A stretch of 53,498 bases of DNA from Collinsella aerofaciens (GCF_019131995.1 NZ_JAHONA010000013.1:1-53498); one strand, 5' to 3'. Shown: positions 24,402-32,797, counted from the first letter of the stretch. The notes: generated by a model from the sequence alone, not told the origin. Numbers and translations: made by a program.

Positions 24402-25691
24402 CTAGCAGATGCAGCCGTCGGCGAGCGTCTGCTTACCGCCGACAAACACATCGGTAGCACGACCGGTAAGCGTGCGGCCGGCAAAACCGGAGTTCTCGGC
24501 GCGCGACTCGTAACCGTCCTCGCCGACCGTCCAGGTGGCAGAGGGGTCGAACACGGTCAGGTCGGCAACGGAGCCCGCCTTGACCTGAACCTGGTCGAGG
24601 CCCAGGATCTCACGCGGCTTGATGGCCATGAGCTCGACCATACGGCCCATGCTCATCTTGCCCGTGTTGACCAGCTCGGTGAGTACGAGCGACAGCGAGG
24701 TCTCGAGGCCGATCATGCCAAAGGGCGCAAGCTCGAACTCGCGGGCCTTCTCCCACGGGGTGTGGGGAGCGTGATCGGTGACGATAGCGTCGACGGTGCC
24801 GTCGATGACGCCCTGACGGATGGCCTCGGCATCCTCCTCGGTACGCAACGGCGGATTGACCTTGAGCGAGGTGTTGTAGGTCTCGTCCAGGTCGTTCTCG
24901 GTCAGGAACATGTGGTGCGGGGTGGCCTCGCAGGTAACCTGAACGCCCGCGGCCTTGCCGGCACGCACGAGCTCCAGGCCATGGGCAGTGGAGATGTGCT
25001 GGATGTGCAGCTTGGCACCGGTCAGCTTGGCGATCTCGATGTCGCGGGCGATCTGGAGCTCCTCGCCGGCAGCCGGCCAGCCCTCGAGAGCCAGACGGGT
25101 CGAAACCTTGCCCTCGTTGATCTGGCCGTGGCCGACCAGATCCTCGTCCTGGCAGTGGCTCATAAAGACCTTGCCGAACATCTTGCCGTAGTCCATGCAG
25201 CGACGGAGCATGCCCGCGCCCTGCACGCCGCGACCATCGTCGGTGAAGGCGACGGCGCCGTGGGCGACCATATCGCCCATCTCGGACATGGCCTCGCCCT
25301 TAAGACCGCGGGTCATGGCGCCCGAAGGATAGACGCGGCAGTGACCGACCTCGGCAGCACGGGACTTGACGAACTCCACGACGGTGCCGTTATCGGTGAC
25401 GGGATCGGTGTTGGGCATGGAGCACACGCCGGTAAAGCCGCCCTTGGCAGCCGCGCGGGTACCGCTCTCGATGTCCTCTTTGACCTCGTAGCCGGGCTCG
25501 CGAAGGTGAACGTGCATATCCACCAGGCCGGGGACGAGGTACTTGCCGGAAAGGTCGCGGACCTCGGCTCCCTCGACGGCGAGATTCTCGCCGACCTCGG
25601 CGATCTTGTCGCCGTCAATCAGGACGTCAACGACACCGTCAAGCTCGACGGACGGGTCGACGACGTGGGCATTCTTAAGAAGCAAGGCCAT
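24402..25691 (-). CDS. pyrC: Dihydroorotase
   Basis: A 429-residue amidohydrolase that cyclises carbamoyl-aspartate to dihydroorotate. Metal ligands are visible in DMHVHLREPG, the lysine region and DHAPHTPWEK. The sequence is of the long class I type (with MPNTDPVTDN), not the short E. coli form. The ATG at 25691 has GGAGG nine bases before and overlaps pyrB by 17 bases. The long open frame upstream of this start has no homology. Confidence 0.96.
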   Translation of the reverse strand: MALLLKNAHVVDPSVELDGVVDVLIDGDKIAEVGENLAVEGAEVRDLSGKYLVPGLVDMHVHLREPGYEVKEDIESGTRAAAKGGFTGVCSMPNTDPVTDNGTVVEFVKSRAAEVGHCRVYPSGAMTRGLKGEAMSEMGDMVAHGAVAFTDDGRGVQGAGMLRRCMDYGKMFGKVFMSHCQDEDLVGHGQINEGKVSTRLALEGWPAAGEELQIARDIEIAKLTGAKLHIQHISTAHGLELVRAGKAAGVQVTCEATPHHMFLTENDLDETYNTSLKVNPPLRTEEDAEAIRQGVIDGTVDAIVTDHAPHTPWEKAREFELAPFGMIGLETSLSLVLTELVNTGKMSMGRMVELMAIKPREILGLDQVQVKAGSVADLTVFDPSATWTVGEDGYESRAENSGFAGRTLTGRATDVFVGGKQTLADGCIC

Positions 25692-26619
25692 TATCGGCAC
25701 CTCCAAGCAGCAGATACAGGATAGCCATACGCACGCAGATACCGGCGTAGACCTGCTCCAGGATGACGGAGCGTTGCGGGTGGTCGGCCATATAGGAGTC
25801 GAACTCGACGCCGCGGTTGATGGGACCCGGGTGGCAGATGATCGCATCGGGCTTCATGAGCTTCTCGCGGTCCTTGGTCAGGCCGAAGAGCCTGTGGTAC
25901 TCACGAATGGTCGGGAACGGGGCACCCTCGAGGCGCTCCTGCTGCACGCGCAGCATGTAGACGACGTCCAGCTCGGGCAGGACGGAATCGAGGTCGCTCG
26001 TCACGTGGTCGCAGCCCAGGACCTCGGGCGACGGCGGCAGCAGCGTGCCGGGGGCGACGGCGTAGGTCTCACAGCCCATGATCTTAAGGGCGGGGATCAG
26101 CGAGCCGCAAACGCGGGAGTGGGCGATATCGCCGACGACGGCGACCTTCAGACCGTGGAAGTCACCCTTGTGCTCCCAGATGGTGTACAGGTCGAGCAGG
26201 GCCTGCGTAGGATGGTTGTGCTTGCCGTCACCGGCGCAGATGACGCTTGCGGGCGAGTTCTGCGTGACGATGTAGGGAGCGCCGGCGTGCTTGTCGCGCA
26301 CGACAATGCAGTCGATCTTATAAGCGTTGAGGGTCTCAACGGTGTCGACGAGGCTCTCGCCCTTGACCGTGGAGGTCGAGGAGCCGCCAAAGTTAAGACT
26401 GTCGGCCGAAAGACGCTTCTCGGCGAGCTCGAAAGAGCTGCGGGTGCGCGTCGAGGGCTCGTTGAACATGTTGACGATGGTCTTGCCCTTGAGCGTGGGG
26501 ACCTTCTTGATGGCACGCTCGTTGACCTCGGAGAACGCCTTGGCGGTCTCGAGGATGAGCTTGATATCCTCTTCGGAGTACTCGGTAATGTCGATCAGGT
26601 GCTTATGGTTGAACGCCAC
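25675..26619 (-). CDS. pyrB: Aspartate carbamoyltransferase catalytic subunit
   Basis: A 314-residue enzyme that makes carbamoyl-aspartate from carbamoyl phosphate and aspartate. Carbamoyl phosphate is bound by STRTRSSFE, HPTQALLD is the conserved histidine loop, and HPGPINRGVE binds aspartate. Start is GTG at 26619; GGGAGGTGAG, which also encodes the pyrR end, is the ribosome binding site. No pyrI regulatory subunit is nearby, in keeping with control by PyrR. Confidence 0.96.
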   Translation of the reverse strand: MAFNHKHLIDITEYSEEDIKLILETAKAFSEVNERAIKKVPTLKGKTIVNMFNEPSTRTRSSFELAEKRLSADSLNFGGSSTSTVKGESLVDTVETLNAYKIDCIVVRDKHAGAPYIVTQNSPASVICAGDGKHNHPTQALLDLYTIWEHKGDFHGLKVAVVGDIAHSRVCGSLIPALKIMGCETYAVAPGTLLPPSPEVLGCDHVTSDLDSVLPELDVVYMLRVQQERLEGAPFPTIREYHRLFGLTKDREKLMKPDAIICHPGPINRGVEFDSYMADHPQRSVILEQVYAGICVRMAILYLLLGGADNGLAS

Positions 26620-26623
26620 GGTA

Positions 26624-27220
<597 letters not shown>

Positions 27221-27247
27221 TCACATGTCTTGACTGCTGACACAGTC

Positions 27248-27346
27248 AAAAAAAATAGATGCCCGACCGCTTAAAGCGGACCAGACACCCACAGGAAGGG
27301 CTGCTCTTTGGCAGCTATGTAATTCCATGTGGGTATCTCGTACCCC
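27248..27346 (-). promoter_or_regulatory. pyr operon attenuator (PyrR-type leader)
   Basis: Three mutually exclusive stems can be drawn on the minus-strand RNA. First, GGGGTACGAGATACCC (27346-27331) folds as a small hairpin. Second, the same segment and the bases after it (27343-27323) pair with 27297-27279, about 16 pairs, around an inner stem GCTGC-GCAGC. Third, 27287-27276 pairs with 27270-27260 and is followed by eight U (27255-27248), a terminator. The order fits anti-antiterminator, antiterminator and terminator of PyrR-controlled leaders. The exact PyrR loop consensus was not found. Confidence 0.75.
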
Positions 27347-27363
27347 TTTAATGGTCATGGGAT

Positions 27364-27369
27364 AGTGTA
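27364..27369 (-). promoter_or_regulatory. Possible -10 box of the pyr operon
   Basis: The minus strand reads GGCTACACTATCC; TACACT would start the RNA near 27357, about ten bases before the first attenuator hairpin. The -35 (TCGCAA, 17 bases away) is weak. Confidence 0.4.
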
Positions 27370-27462
27370 GCCAACCTCGAGCTTAATTGCGAGCATTAAT
27401 ACAGAGCAATCCGTAAACGGAGCCCAATGCTCAATAAACCTATATATATTTGTGGAACGAGC

Positions 27463-27491
27463 TTGAAAACACACGCACGAGCTGGCATAAT
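27463..27491 (+). promoter_or_regulatory. Promoter candidate upstream of rpmB (distal)
   Basis: TTGAAA (27463-27468) and CATAAT (27486-27491) are 17 bases apart. This would give rpmB a leader of about 160 bases, or a separate short RNA. Confidence 0.5.
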
Positions 27492-27597
27492 CCCCTCTGC
27501 TGCACGCAAATCGGATCTACGTCCAGGGCCGTGGCGTGAGCACTATCGCCAAAAGAGGAATATCTCTGTGTAGATTACGCACAGGGAGCTGCTTCTG

Positions 27598-27606
27598 TGC
27601 TATAGT
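27598..27606 (+). promoter_or_regulatory. Extended -10 promoter of rpmB (proximal)
   Basis: TGCTATAGT, identical to the element upstream of rpsT, lies 54 bases before the rpmB start. Confidence 0.5.
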
Positions 27607-27660
27607 TCAGGCTTGTTTGTTAACGCGACATGTTCGTTTGTCGCCCAAGGAGGGTCAGTT

Positions 27661-27849
27661 ATGTCCAAAGTTTGCGAAGTTTGCGGTAAGCACCCCGTTG
27701 CCGGTCGCTCCATCAGCCACTCTCACCGCGTCACCAACCGTAAGTTCCGCCCCAACATCCAGCGCGTCTACGTCGTCGTCGATGGTCACCGTCGCAAGAT
27801 GAACGTTTGCTCCACCTGCCTCAAGTCTGGCAAGGTTGCGCGCTCCTAA
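27661..27849 (+). CDS. rpmB: Large ribosomal subunit protein bL28
   Basis: A 62-residue L28 on the plus strand. It starts MSKVCEVCGK and carries a second cysteine pair CSTC, so it is the zinc-binding form; the core HSHRVTNRKFRPNIQ is typical. The ATG at 27661 follows AAGGAGG; the frame is open upstream but homologues begin here. It is a single-gene unit with its own terminator, divergent from the pyr operon. Presence of the C+ form means growth under zinc limitation could require a cysteine-free paralogue, not seen here. Confidence 0.97.
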   Translation: MSKVCEVCGKHPVAGRSISHSHRVTNRKFRPNIQRVYVVVDGHRRKMNVCSTCLKSGKVARS

Positions 27850-27918
27850 ATAAGGTCTTACCAACAAGTACCTCGGACTCTCCGGGTCAAAGACCTCGCG
27901 TTCACATAGAACTTACCA

Positions 27919-27950
27919 AAGGAGCCCTCCCCTACGGAGGGCGCCTTTTT
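27919..27950 (+). terminator. Rho-independent terminator of rpmB
   Basis: AAGGAGCCCTCC (27919-27930) pairs with GGAGGGCGCCTT (27936-27947) with one mismatch, followed by TTTTT. It lies 70 bases past the stop. Confidence 0.85.
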
Positions 27951-27951
27951 G

Positions 27952-28038
27952 CACTCATTGGGGACAGACTTATATGAGCACTCATTGGGGACAGACTTAC
28001 ATGAGTGTTTGCACGCATTGGGGACAGACTTAGATGAA
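27952..28038 (+). repeat. Three tandem 27-base repeats next to the RAYT gene
   Basis: Copies at 27952-27978, 27979-28005 and 28012-28038 share CATTGGGGACAGACTTA followed by ATGA. Copies 1 and 2 differ at one position; copy 3 differs at a few. Spacing is 0 and 6 bases. The inverted form occurs on the other side of the transposase gene, so these look like REP-type sites recognised by it. Confidence 0.85.
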
Positions 28039-28083
28039 TGCTTTCCTAAGCTCACAGTGCATCGATCGGCCCCAATCCATACC

Positions 28084-28860
28084 TCAGGCCGCCTCGTTCC
28101 AGCCTGCAGTAGCCTTGGTCACGCTTGTGGCGCCGATACCGGTGATACGGGCAATTTGCTTGACCGTGAGATGTGCCCGCCTGAGCCTCAGCAGGCAGGC
28201 ATCGCGTTCGGGGCGTGGCAGGGCTTTGAGCAGTGCAGGATCTATGCTCGGCAGAACTTCGCGCGCAACGGAAAGGGCCTCCTCATCGGGGATCCGCCGG
28301 CGCGGAAGAACCTCCACTGACCAGATGCGCCCGACAACTTTCTTGAGATGCTCGCAATAGCGACGGGAGCCTCCGACAACATCAAGCATAGGGGCCGCAT
28401 CACAGATGTCAAAGGGATCATAGCCCAGCTGATACGCCTTATAGCTTGACCAGCGGTACGCCTCGAGCGAGTCAAGCGCACCCTTCACGGGATTGAGATG
28501 AATATAGTCGAGCAGCTGCACTGCCTGCGTGTCCGACTCAACCGCGACCCGCGAATAGCGATTGTCAAACAGATGGCCCGTTCTTCCCGTTTTCCCATTG
28601 AAATACTTGGCATACGCCGTCAGCGCGCACTGCATTGCCTTTGAAAGGTTGTCATATGGGTCATCAACCATCAAATGGAAGTGGTTGTCCATAAGACACC
28701 AGGCCAACACCGCCACGTCATGGCACGCAAACCTGTCCGATATGTCCGATAGGAAACGATAGCGGTCGGAATCATCTTCAAAAATGATCTGTTTGGAGTT
28801 ACCGCGGTCAAAGACGTGGTAATAGCCGGTGAGCGAAATTTCGCGGGCGCATCGGGGCAT
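28084..28860 (-). CDS. REP-associated tyrosine transposase (Y1/HUH family)
   Basis: A 258-residue IS200-like Y1 transposase of the RAYT type, which nicks and joins single-stranded DNA at palindromic repeats. The N-terminus has GYYHVFDRGN, the metal-binding HUH pair is His60 and His62 in NHFHLMVD, and the nucleophile is a tyrosine in LTAYAKYFN. A C-terminal helix-turn-helix (VKQIARITGIGATSVTKA) may aid DNA binding. The ATG at 28860 follows AAAGGAG. Repeats in tandem on one side and inverted on the other flank the gene, as expected for a REP/RAYT module. It looks intact. Confidence 0.9.
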   Translation of the reverse strand: MPRCAREISLTGYYHVFDRGNSKQIIFEDDSDRYRFLSDISDRFACHDVAVLAWCLMDNHFHLMVDDPYDNLSKAMQCALTAYAKYFNGKTGRTGHLFDNRYSRVAVESDTQAVQLLDYIHLNPVKGALDSLEAYRWSSYKAYQLGYDPFDICDAAPMLDVVGGSRRYCEHLKKVVGRIWSVEVLPRRRIPDEEALSVAREVLPSIDPALLKALPRPERDACLLRLRRAHLTVKQIARITGIGATSVTKATAGWNEAA

Positions 28861-28935
28861 GGTCTCTCCTTTCAAAGCCGTACAGGCAACACCTAAAAGG
28901 AGAGAAGGAACGCGAAATGCTGAGCCTGTGACCTA

Positions 28936-28941
28936 TTTATA
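28936..28941 (-). promoter_or_regulatory. Possible -10 box of the RAYT gene
   Basis: TATAAA on the minus strand about 75 bases before the start, in an AT-rich spacer. No good -35 was seen. Confidence 0.25.
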
Positions 28942-28987
28942 TCCAATCAGCAACAAAAACAGGCCCAAAACGACAAAATCGCAAATC

Positions 28988-29039
28988 GATGTCTGTCCCA
29001 AATGAGTGAAACCACTCATGTAAGTCTGTCCCCAATGAG
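28988..29039 (-). repeat. Inverted copies of the RAYT-associated repeat
   Basis: 29013-29039 is the exact reverse complement of repeat copy 2 at 27979-28005. A decayed copy (GTCTGTCCC-AAATGAGTG) lies at 28990-29008. Between them ATGAGTG-AAAC-CACTCAT (29002-29019) forms a hairpin. This pairs with the repeats on the left to bracket the transposase gene. Confidence 0.85.
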
Positions 29040-29068
29040 CGGGGCGATGCAGCAGGCAGATAATTAGT

Positions 29069-29080
29069 TGAAACGTTTCA
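29069..29080. promoter_or_regulatory. LacI-type operator candidate upstream of adhE (site 1)
   Basis: TGAAACGTTTCA is a perfect palindrome with a central CG, the usual look of LacI/GalR-family sites. It is one base shorter than a CcpA cre site. Confidence 0.55.
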
Positions 29081-29086
29081 GTTTAT

Positions 29087-29098
29087 TGAAGCGTTTTA
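29087..29098. promoter_or_regulatory. LacI-type operator candidate upstream of adhE (site 2)
   Basis: TGAAGCGTTTTA is a degenerate palindrome 18 bases centre to centre from site 1. Its reverse complement, TAAAACGCTTCA, closely matches the site upstream of ppdK at 53011. Confidence 0.5.
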
Positions 29099-29141
29099 GT
29101 GTGCCTTTTACGGGAATCTTACCGTTCGCCGAATAATTTCT

Positions 29142-29150
29142 TGCTATCAT
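29142..29150 (+). promoter_or_regulatory. Extended -10 promoter of adhE
   Basis: TGCTATCAT ends 40 bases before the adhE start. The operators lie 45-80 bases upstream of it. The same nine bases occur upstream of rpsB. Confidence 0.5.
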
Positions 29151-29190
29151 GCAAGGCGTAGGGTAAATCTCCGATCGCAAGGAGACACAA

Positions 29191-31839
29191 ATGGTGAAAA
29201 AGTCACCGGAAAACACTACTCCCGCAATTGTGGACAACGTAGAGGCGCTTGAGGCTAAGCTCGCTCAGATGCGAGAGGCCCAGGCGCTTTTTGCTACGTA
29301 CACGCAGGAGCAGGTCGACAAGATCTTCTATGAGGCCGCCATGGCCGCCAACAAGGCTCGTATCCCGTTGGCGAAGATGGCCATCGAGGAGACCGGCCGC
29401 GGCGTTCTTGAAGACAAGGTCATCAAGAACCACTACGCCGCAGAGTACATCTACAACGCTTACAAGAACACCAAGACCTGTGGTGTCCTGGAGCGCGACG
29501 AGGCTTACGGCATCACCAAGATCGCCGAGCCCATCGGCATCGTGGGCGCCGTCATCCCGACGACCAACCCCACCTCCACCGCGATCTTCAAGACGCTGAT
29601 CAGCCTGAAGACCCGCAACGCCATCATCATCTCCCCGCACCCGGCTGCCGCCAAGTGCACCATCGCCGCCGCCAAGCTCGTGCTTGACGCCGCCGTCAAG
29701 GCCGGCGCCCCCGAGGGTATCATCGGCTGGGTCGATGTCCCCTCCATCGAGCTGACCAACATGGTCATGCGCGACGTCGACATCATCCTCGCCACCGGTG
29801 GCCCGGGCATGGTCAAGGCCGCTTACTCCTCGGGCAAGCCCGCCCTGGGCGTTGGCGCCGGTAACACCCCGGTCGTCATCGACGACACCGCCGACGTTCT
29901 GCTCGCAGTCAACTCCATCATCCACTCCAAGACCTTCGACAACGGCATGATCTGCGCTTCCGAGCAGTCCGTGACCGTCATCGACACCATCTACGACCAG
30001 GTCAAGGCCGAGTTCCAGAAGCGCGGCTGCTACTTCGTCAAGCAGGGTGCCGAGATGGAGGCCCTGCGTGCCGCCATGTTCAAGAACGGCGCCCTCGATC
30101 ACCGCATCCCCGGCATGGCTGCCGCCAAGATCGCCGAGCTCGCCGGCATCGAGGTTCCCGCCAAGACTAAGATCCTGATCGCCGAGGTCACCTCCACCGA
30201 CCCCGCCAAGGAGGAGTTCTCCCACGAGAAGCTCTCCCCGGTCCTGGCCATGTACCACGCCAAGGACTTCCAGGAGGCCGTCGACAAGGCCGAGCACCTG
30301 GTGCTCGCCGGTGGCCCGGGCCACACCGCCTCTCTGTACGTGCACCCCGCCCAGGCCGAGAAGATCAGCCTGTTCGAGCACGTCATGAAGGCCTGCCGCA
30401 TCGTCATCAACACCCCGTCCTCGCACGGTGGCATCGGTGACCTGTACAACTTTGGCATGAAGCCGTCTCTGACCCTGGGCTGCGGCTCCTGGGGCGGCAA
30501 CTCCGTCTCCGAGAACGTTGGGGTGAAGCACTTGATCAACGTTAAGACTGTGGCCGAGCGCCGTGAGAACATGCTGTGGTTCCGCGCTCCCGAGAAGGTC
30601 TACTTCAAGAAGGGTTCCACGCCCGTCGCCCTCGACGAGCTGGGCAACGTCATGGGCAAGAAGCGCGCCTTCATCGTTACCGACCAGTTCCTCTTCAAGA
30701 ATGGCAACACCCGCGCCATCGAGGCCAAGCTCGACGAGATGGGCATCGCCCACGACTGCTTCTACGACGTCGAGCCCGATCCGTCGCTGCAGTGCGCACG
30801 TCGCGGCGCCAAGCAGATGGCTCTCTTTGAGCCGGACGTCATCATCGCCGTCGGCGGTGGCTCCGCTATGGACGCCGGCAAGATCATGTGGATGATGTAC
30901 GAGCACCCCGAGTGCAAGTTTGAGGACATGGCCATGGACTTCATGGACATCCGCAAGCGTATCTTCACCTTCCCCGAGATGGGCAAGAAGGCCTACTTCG
31001 TCGCCGTCCCGACCTCCTCGGGTACCGGCTCCGAGTGCACGCCGTTCGCCATCATCACCGACAAGGAGACCGGCATCAAGTGGCCGCTCGCCGACTACGC
31101 GCTGCTCCCCAACATGGCCATCGTCGACGCCGACAACTGCATGACCGCCCCGCGCGGCCTGACCGCTGCCTCCGGCATCGACGTCATGACCCACGCCATC
31201 GAGTCCTACGTCTCCATCATGGCTTCCGACTACACCAAGGGCCTCTCCGAGCGCGCTGCCAAGCTCGTCTTTGAGAACCTGCCCTCCAGCTTCACGAACG
31301 GCGCCAAGGACCCGCACGCCCGCGAGGAGATGCACAACGCCTCCTGCATGGCCGGTATGGCCTTCGCCAACGCCTTCCTGGGCCTCAACCACTCCATGGC
31401 TCACAAGCTCGGCGCTTTCCATCACCTGCCCCACGGCATCGCTAACGCCGTCATCCTGACCCGCGTCATGCGCTACAACGCCGCCGAGGCTCCCGTCAAG
31501 ATGGGTACCTTCTCCCAGTATCCTTACCCCAACGCGCTGCACAACTACGCCGAGATGGCCAAGTACTGCGGCATCGAGGGCAAGGACGACAAGGAGGTCT
31601 TCGAGAACTTCATCACGAAGCTCGAGGAGCTCAAGGACTTCATCGGTGTCAAGAAGACCATCGCCGACTACGGTGTTGACGAGCAGTACTTCCTCGACAC
31701 CCTCGACGAGATGACCGAGCAGGCATTCAACGACCAGTGCACCGGCGCTAACCCGCGCTACCCGCTCATGAGCGAGATCAAGGAGCTCTACCTGGACGCC
31801 TACTACGGCCGCGAGCCCCAGGACTACGCCGTCTGCTAG
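29191..31839 (+). CDS. adhE: Bifunctional acetaldehyde-CoA / alcohol dehydrogenase
   Basis: An 882-residue fusion enzyme that reduces acetyl-CoA to ethanol in two NADH steps during fermentation; family members form long filaments (spirosomes). The N-terminal aldehyde dehydrogenase half has the catalytic Cys255 in GMICASEQS. The linker leads to an iron-dependent alcohol dehydrogenase half, with AVGGGSAMDAGK for NAD and histidines in THAIESY, LNHSMAHKLGAFHHLPHG. The ATG at 29191 follows AAGGAG. Codons are strongly C-ending, suggesting high expression. Two operator-like palindromes lie upstream. Confidence 0.97.
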   Translation: MVKKSPENTTPAIVDNVEALEAKLAQMREAQALFATYTQEQVDKIFYEAAMAANKARIPLAKMAIEETGRGVLEDKVIKNHYAAEYIYNAYKNTKTCGVLERDEAYGITKIAEPIGIVGAVIPTTNPTSTAIFKTLISLKTRNAIIISPHPAAAKCTIAAAKLVLDAAVKAGAPEGIIGWVDVPSIELTNMVMRDVDIILATGGPGMVKAAYSSGKPALGVGAGNTPVVIDDTADVLLAVNSIIHSKTFDNGMICASEQSVTVIDTIYDQVKAEFQKRGCYFVKQGAEMEALRAAMFKNGALDHRIPGMAAAKIAELAGIEVPAKTKILIAEVTSTDPAKEEFSHEKLSPVLAMYHAKDFQEAVDKAEHLVLAGGPGHTASLYVHPAQAEKISLFEHVMKACRIVINTPSSHGGIGDLYNFGMKPSLTLGCGSWGGNSVSENVGVKHLINVKTVAERRENMLWFRAPEKVYFKKGSTPVALDELGNVMGKKRAFIVTDQFLFKNGNTRAIEAKLDEMGIAHDCFYDVEPDPSLQCARRGAKQMALFEPDVIIAVGGGSAMDAGKIMWMMYEHPECKFEDMAMDFMDIRKRIFTFPEMGKKAYFVAVPTSSGTGSECTPFAIITDKETGIKWPLADYALLPNMAIVDADNCMTAPRGLTAASGIDVMTHAIESYVSIMASDYTKGLSERAAKLVFENLPSSFTNGAKDPHAREEMHNASCMAGMAFANAFLGLNHSMAHKLGAFHHLPHGIANAVILTRVMRYNAAEAPVKMGTFSQYPYPNALHNYAEMAKYCGIEGKDDKEVFENFITKLEELKDFIGVKKTIADYGVDEQYFLDTLDEMTEQAFNDQCTGANPRYPLMSEIKELYLDAYYGREPQDYAVC

Positions 31840-31857
31840 TTTTTAGCACGGTTTTTT

Positions 31858-31895
31858 GCGGCGGGGGTGCACGGGTGTTTCACACACCCCCGCCG
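31858..31895 (+). terminator. GC-rich hairpin after adhE
   Basis: GGCGGGGGTG pairs with CACCCCCGCC around a loop of 15 bases. There is no U-run after it, so it may only partly stop transcription, allowing read-through into the next gene. Confidence 0.5.
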
Positions 31896-31928
31896 TCGCT
31901 TCTATCGCATCGTTGAAAGGATGCAACC

Positions 31929-32693
31929 ATGCTGCTACCCGATTCCAAGACCGAGCTCGTCCGCCGTGGCAACAAGGTCGTTTACGACCTGGGCGACAAG
32001 ATCGTCAAGGTCTTTAACGAGACCAAGCCTGTCTCCGACGTGTTCAACGAGGCTTTGAATCTTGCCCGCATCAATGAGTGCGGCATCCGCAGCCCCAAGG
32101 CTCTCGAGGTTTCCCAGCTCGAGAACGCCAACGGCTGGGCGCTCGTGACCGAGAAGGTTCCGGGCACCACCCTTGCCGAGAAGATGACTGCCGAGCCCCA
32201 GCGCTTTGGTGAGTACCTCGAGATGTTCGTCGACCTCCAGATCGAGATCCACGGCTACACCTCCCCGCTGCTCAACCGTCAGCGCGACAAGTTCGCCCGC
32301 ATGATCGACAGCCTTGATCAGCTCAATGCCACCACGCGCTACAACCTTCAGGAGCGTCTGGACGGCATGACCAAGGAGTTCAAGGTCTGCCACGGCGACT
32401 TCAACCCCTCCAACGTCATCGTCGGCGACGACGGCCAGCTCTATGTGTGCGACTGGGCACACGCCACCCAGGGCTCCCCTGCTGCCGACGTTGCCACCAC
32501 CTACCTGCTCTTTGCCCTCAACAGCAAGGACCAGGCCGAGGCCTACCTGGAGCTCTACTGCGACCGTGCCGACATGCCCATGCAGGTCGTGCGTCAGTGG
32601 ACGAGCATCGTCGCCGCTTCCGAGCTCGCTCGTAAGCGCAACGTGAACGATGAGTTCCTGAAGAACTGGATCGACGTCGTCGATTATCAGTAA
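31929..32693 (+). CDS. Aminoglycoside-phosphotransferase-like kinase (APH family)
   Basis: A 254-residue protein of the APH/choline kinase fold. The catalytic loop is CHGDFNPSN (154-162) with its Asp and Asn, and the metal-binding Asp is in CDW (174-176); an N-terminal nucleotide-binding lobe precedes (about 10-85). The substrate cannot be told; small-molecule, sugar or lipid-head-group kinases share this fold, and a resistance role is only one option. The ATG at 31929 follows GAAAGGA. It lies 89 bases past adhE on the same strand, with a hairpin between, and has the same C-ending codon use. Confidence 0.85.
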   Translation: MLLPDSKTELVRRGNKVVYDLGDKIVKVFNETKPVSDVFNEALNLARINECGIRSPKALEVSQLENANGWALVTEKVPGTTLAEKMTAEPQRFGEYLEMFVDLQIEIHGYTSPLLNRQRDKFARMIDSLDQLNATTRYNLQERLDGMTKEFKVCHGDFNPSNVIVGDDGQLYVCDWAHATQGSPAADVATTYLLFALNSKDQAEAYLELYCDRADMPMQVVRQWTSIVAASELARKRNVNDEFLKNWIDVVDYQ

Positions 32694-32728
32694 TATCTGA
32701 GCGATTTATTTCGCATCGGAGGCATAAT

Positions 32729-32770
32729 GGAAAACCCCGCAGCTCGCATGGGCTGTGGGGTTTTCCTTTT
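32729..32770 (+). terminator. Rho-independent terminator of the APH-like gene
   Basis: Fifteen-base arms (32729-32743 and 32752-32766) with one G-U type mismatch, loop of eight, followed by TTTT on the plus strand. Confidence 0.88.
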
Positions 32771-32797
32771 AGATATCGAGGATGCTACAAGATAATA

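Larger units (their letters stand above)
27370..27660. other. Divergent spacer between pyrR and rpmB
   Basis: About 290 bases lie between the pyr promoter and rpmB and contain no convincing coding frame. Two plus-strand promoter candidates are annotated separately. The AT-rich stretch 27440-27452 (TATATATAT) and several short inverted repeats are the only other visible structure. Confidence 0.6.

Noticed and set aside
27285..27336. T-box or other amino-acid riboswitch upstream of pyrR
   Set aside because: No T-box sequence is present and the fold fits pyr attenuation better.
27952..28038. CRISPR array from the three repeats of 27 bases
   Set aside because: Spacers would be 0 and 6 bases, there are no cas genes, and inverted copies occur beside a Y1 transposase.
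29069..29080. CcpA cre site
   Set aside because: The palindrome is one base too short for the cre consensus, so it was described only as LacI-type.
29203..31542. Minus-strand open frame of 779 codons opposite adhE
   Set aside because: Antisense shadow of adhE; Val/Gly/Asp/Leu repeats only.
31929..32693. Aminoglycoside resistance gene
   Set aside because: The fold is shared by many metabolic kinases; nothing in the sequence or surroundings points to resistance.
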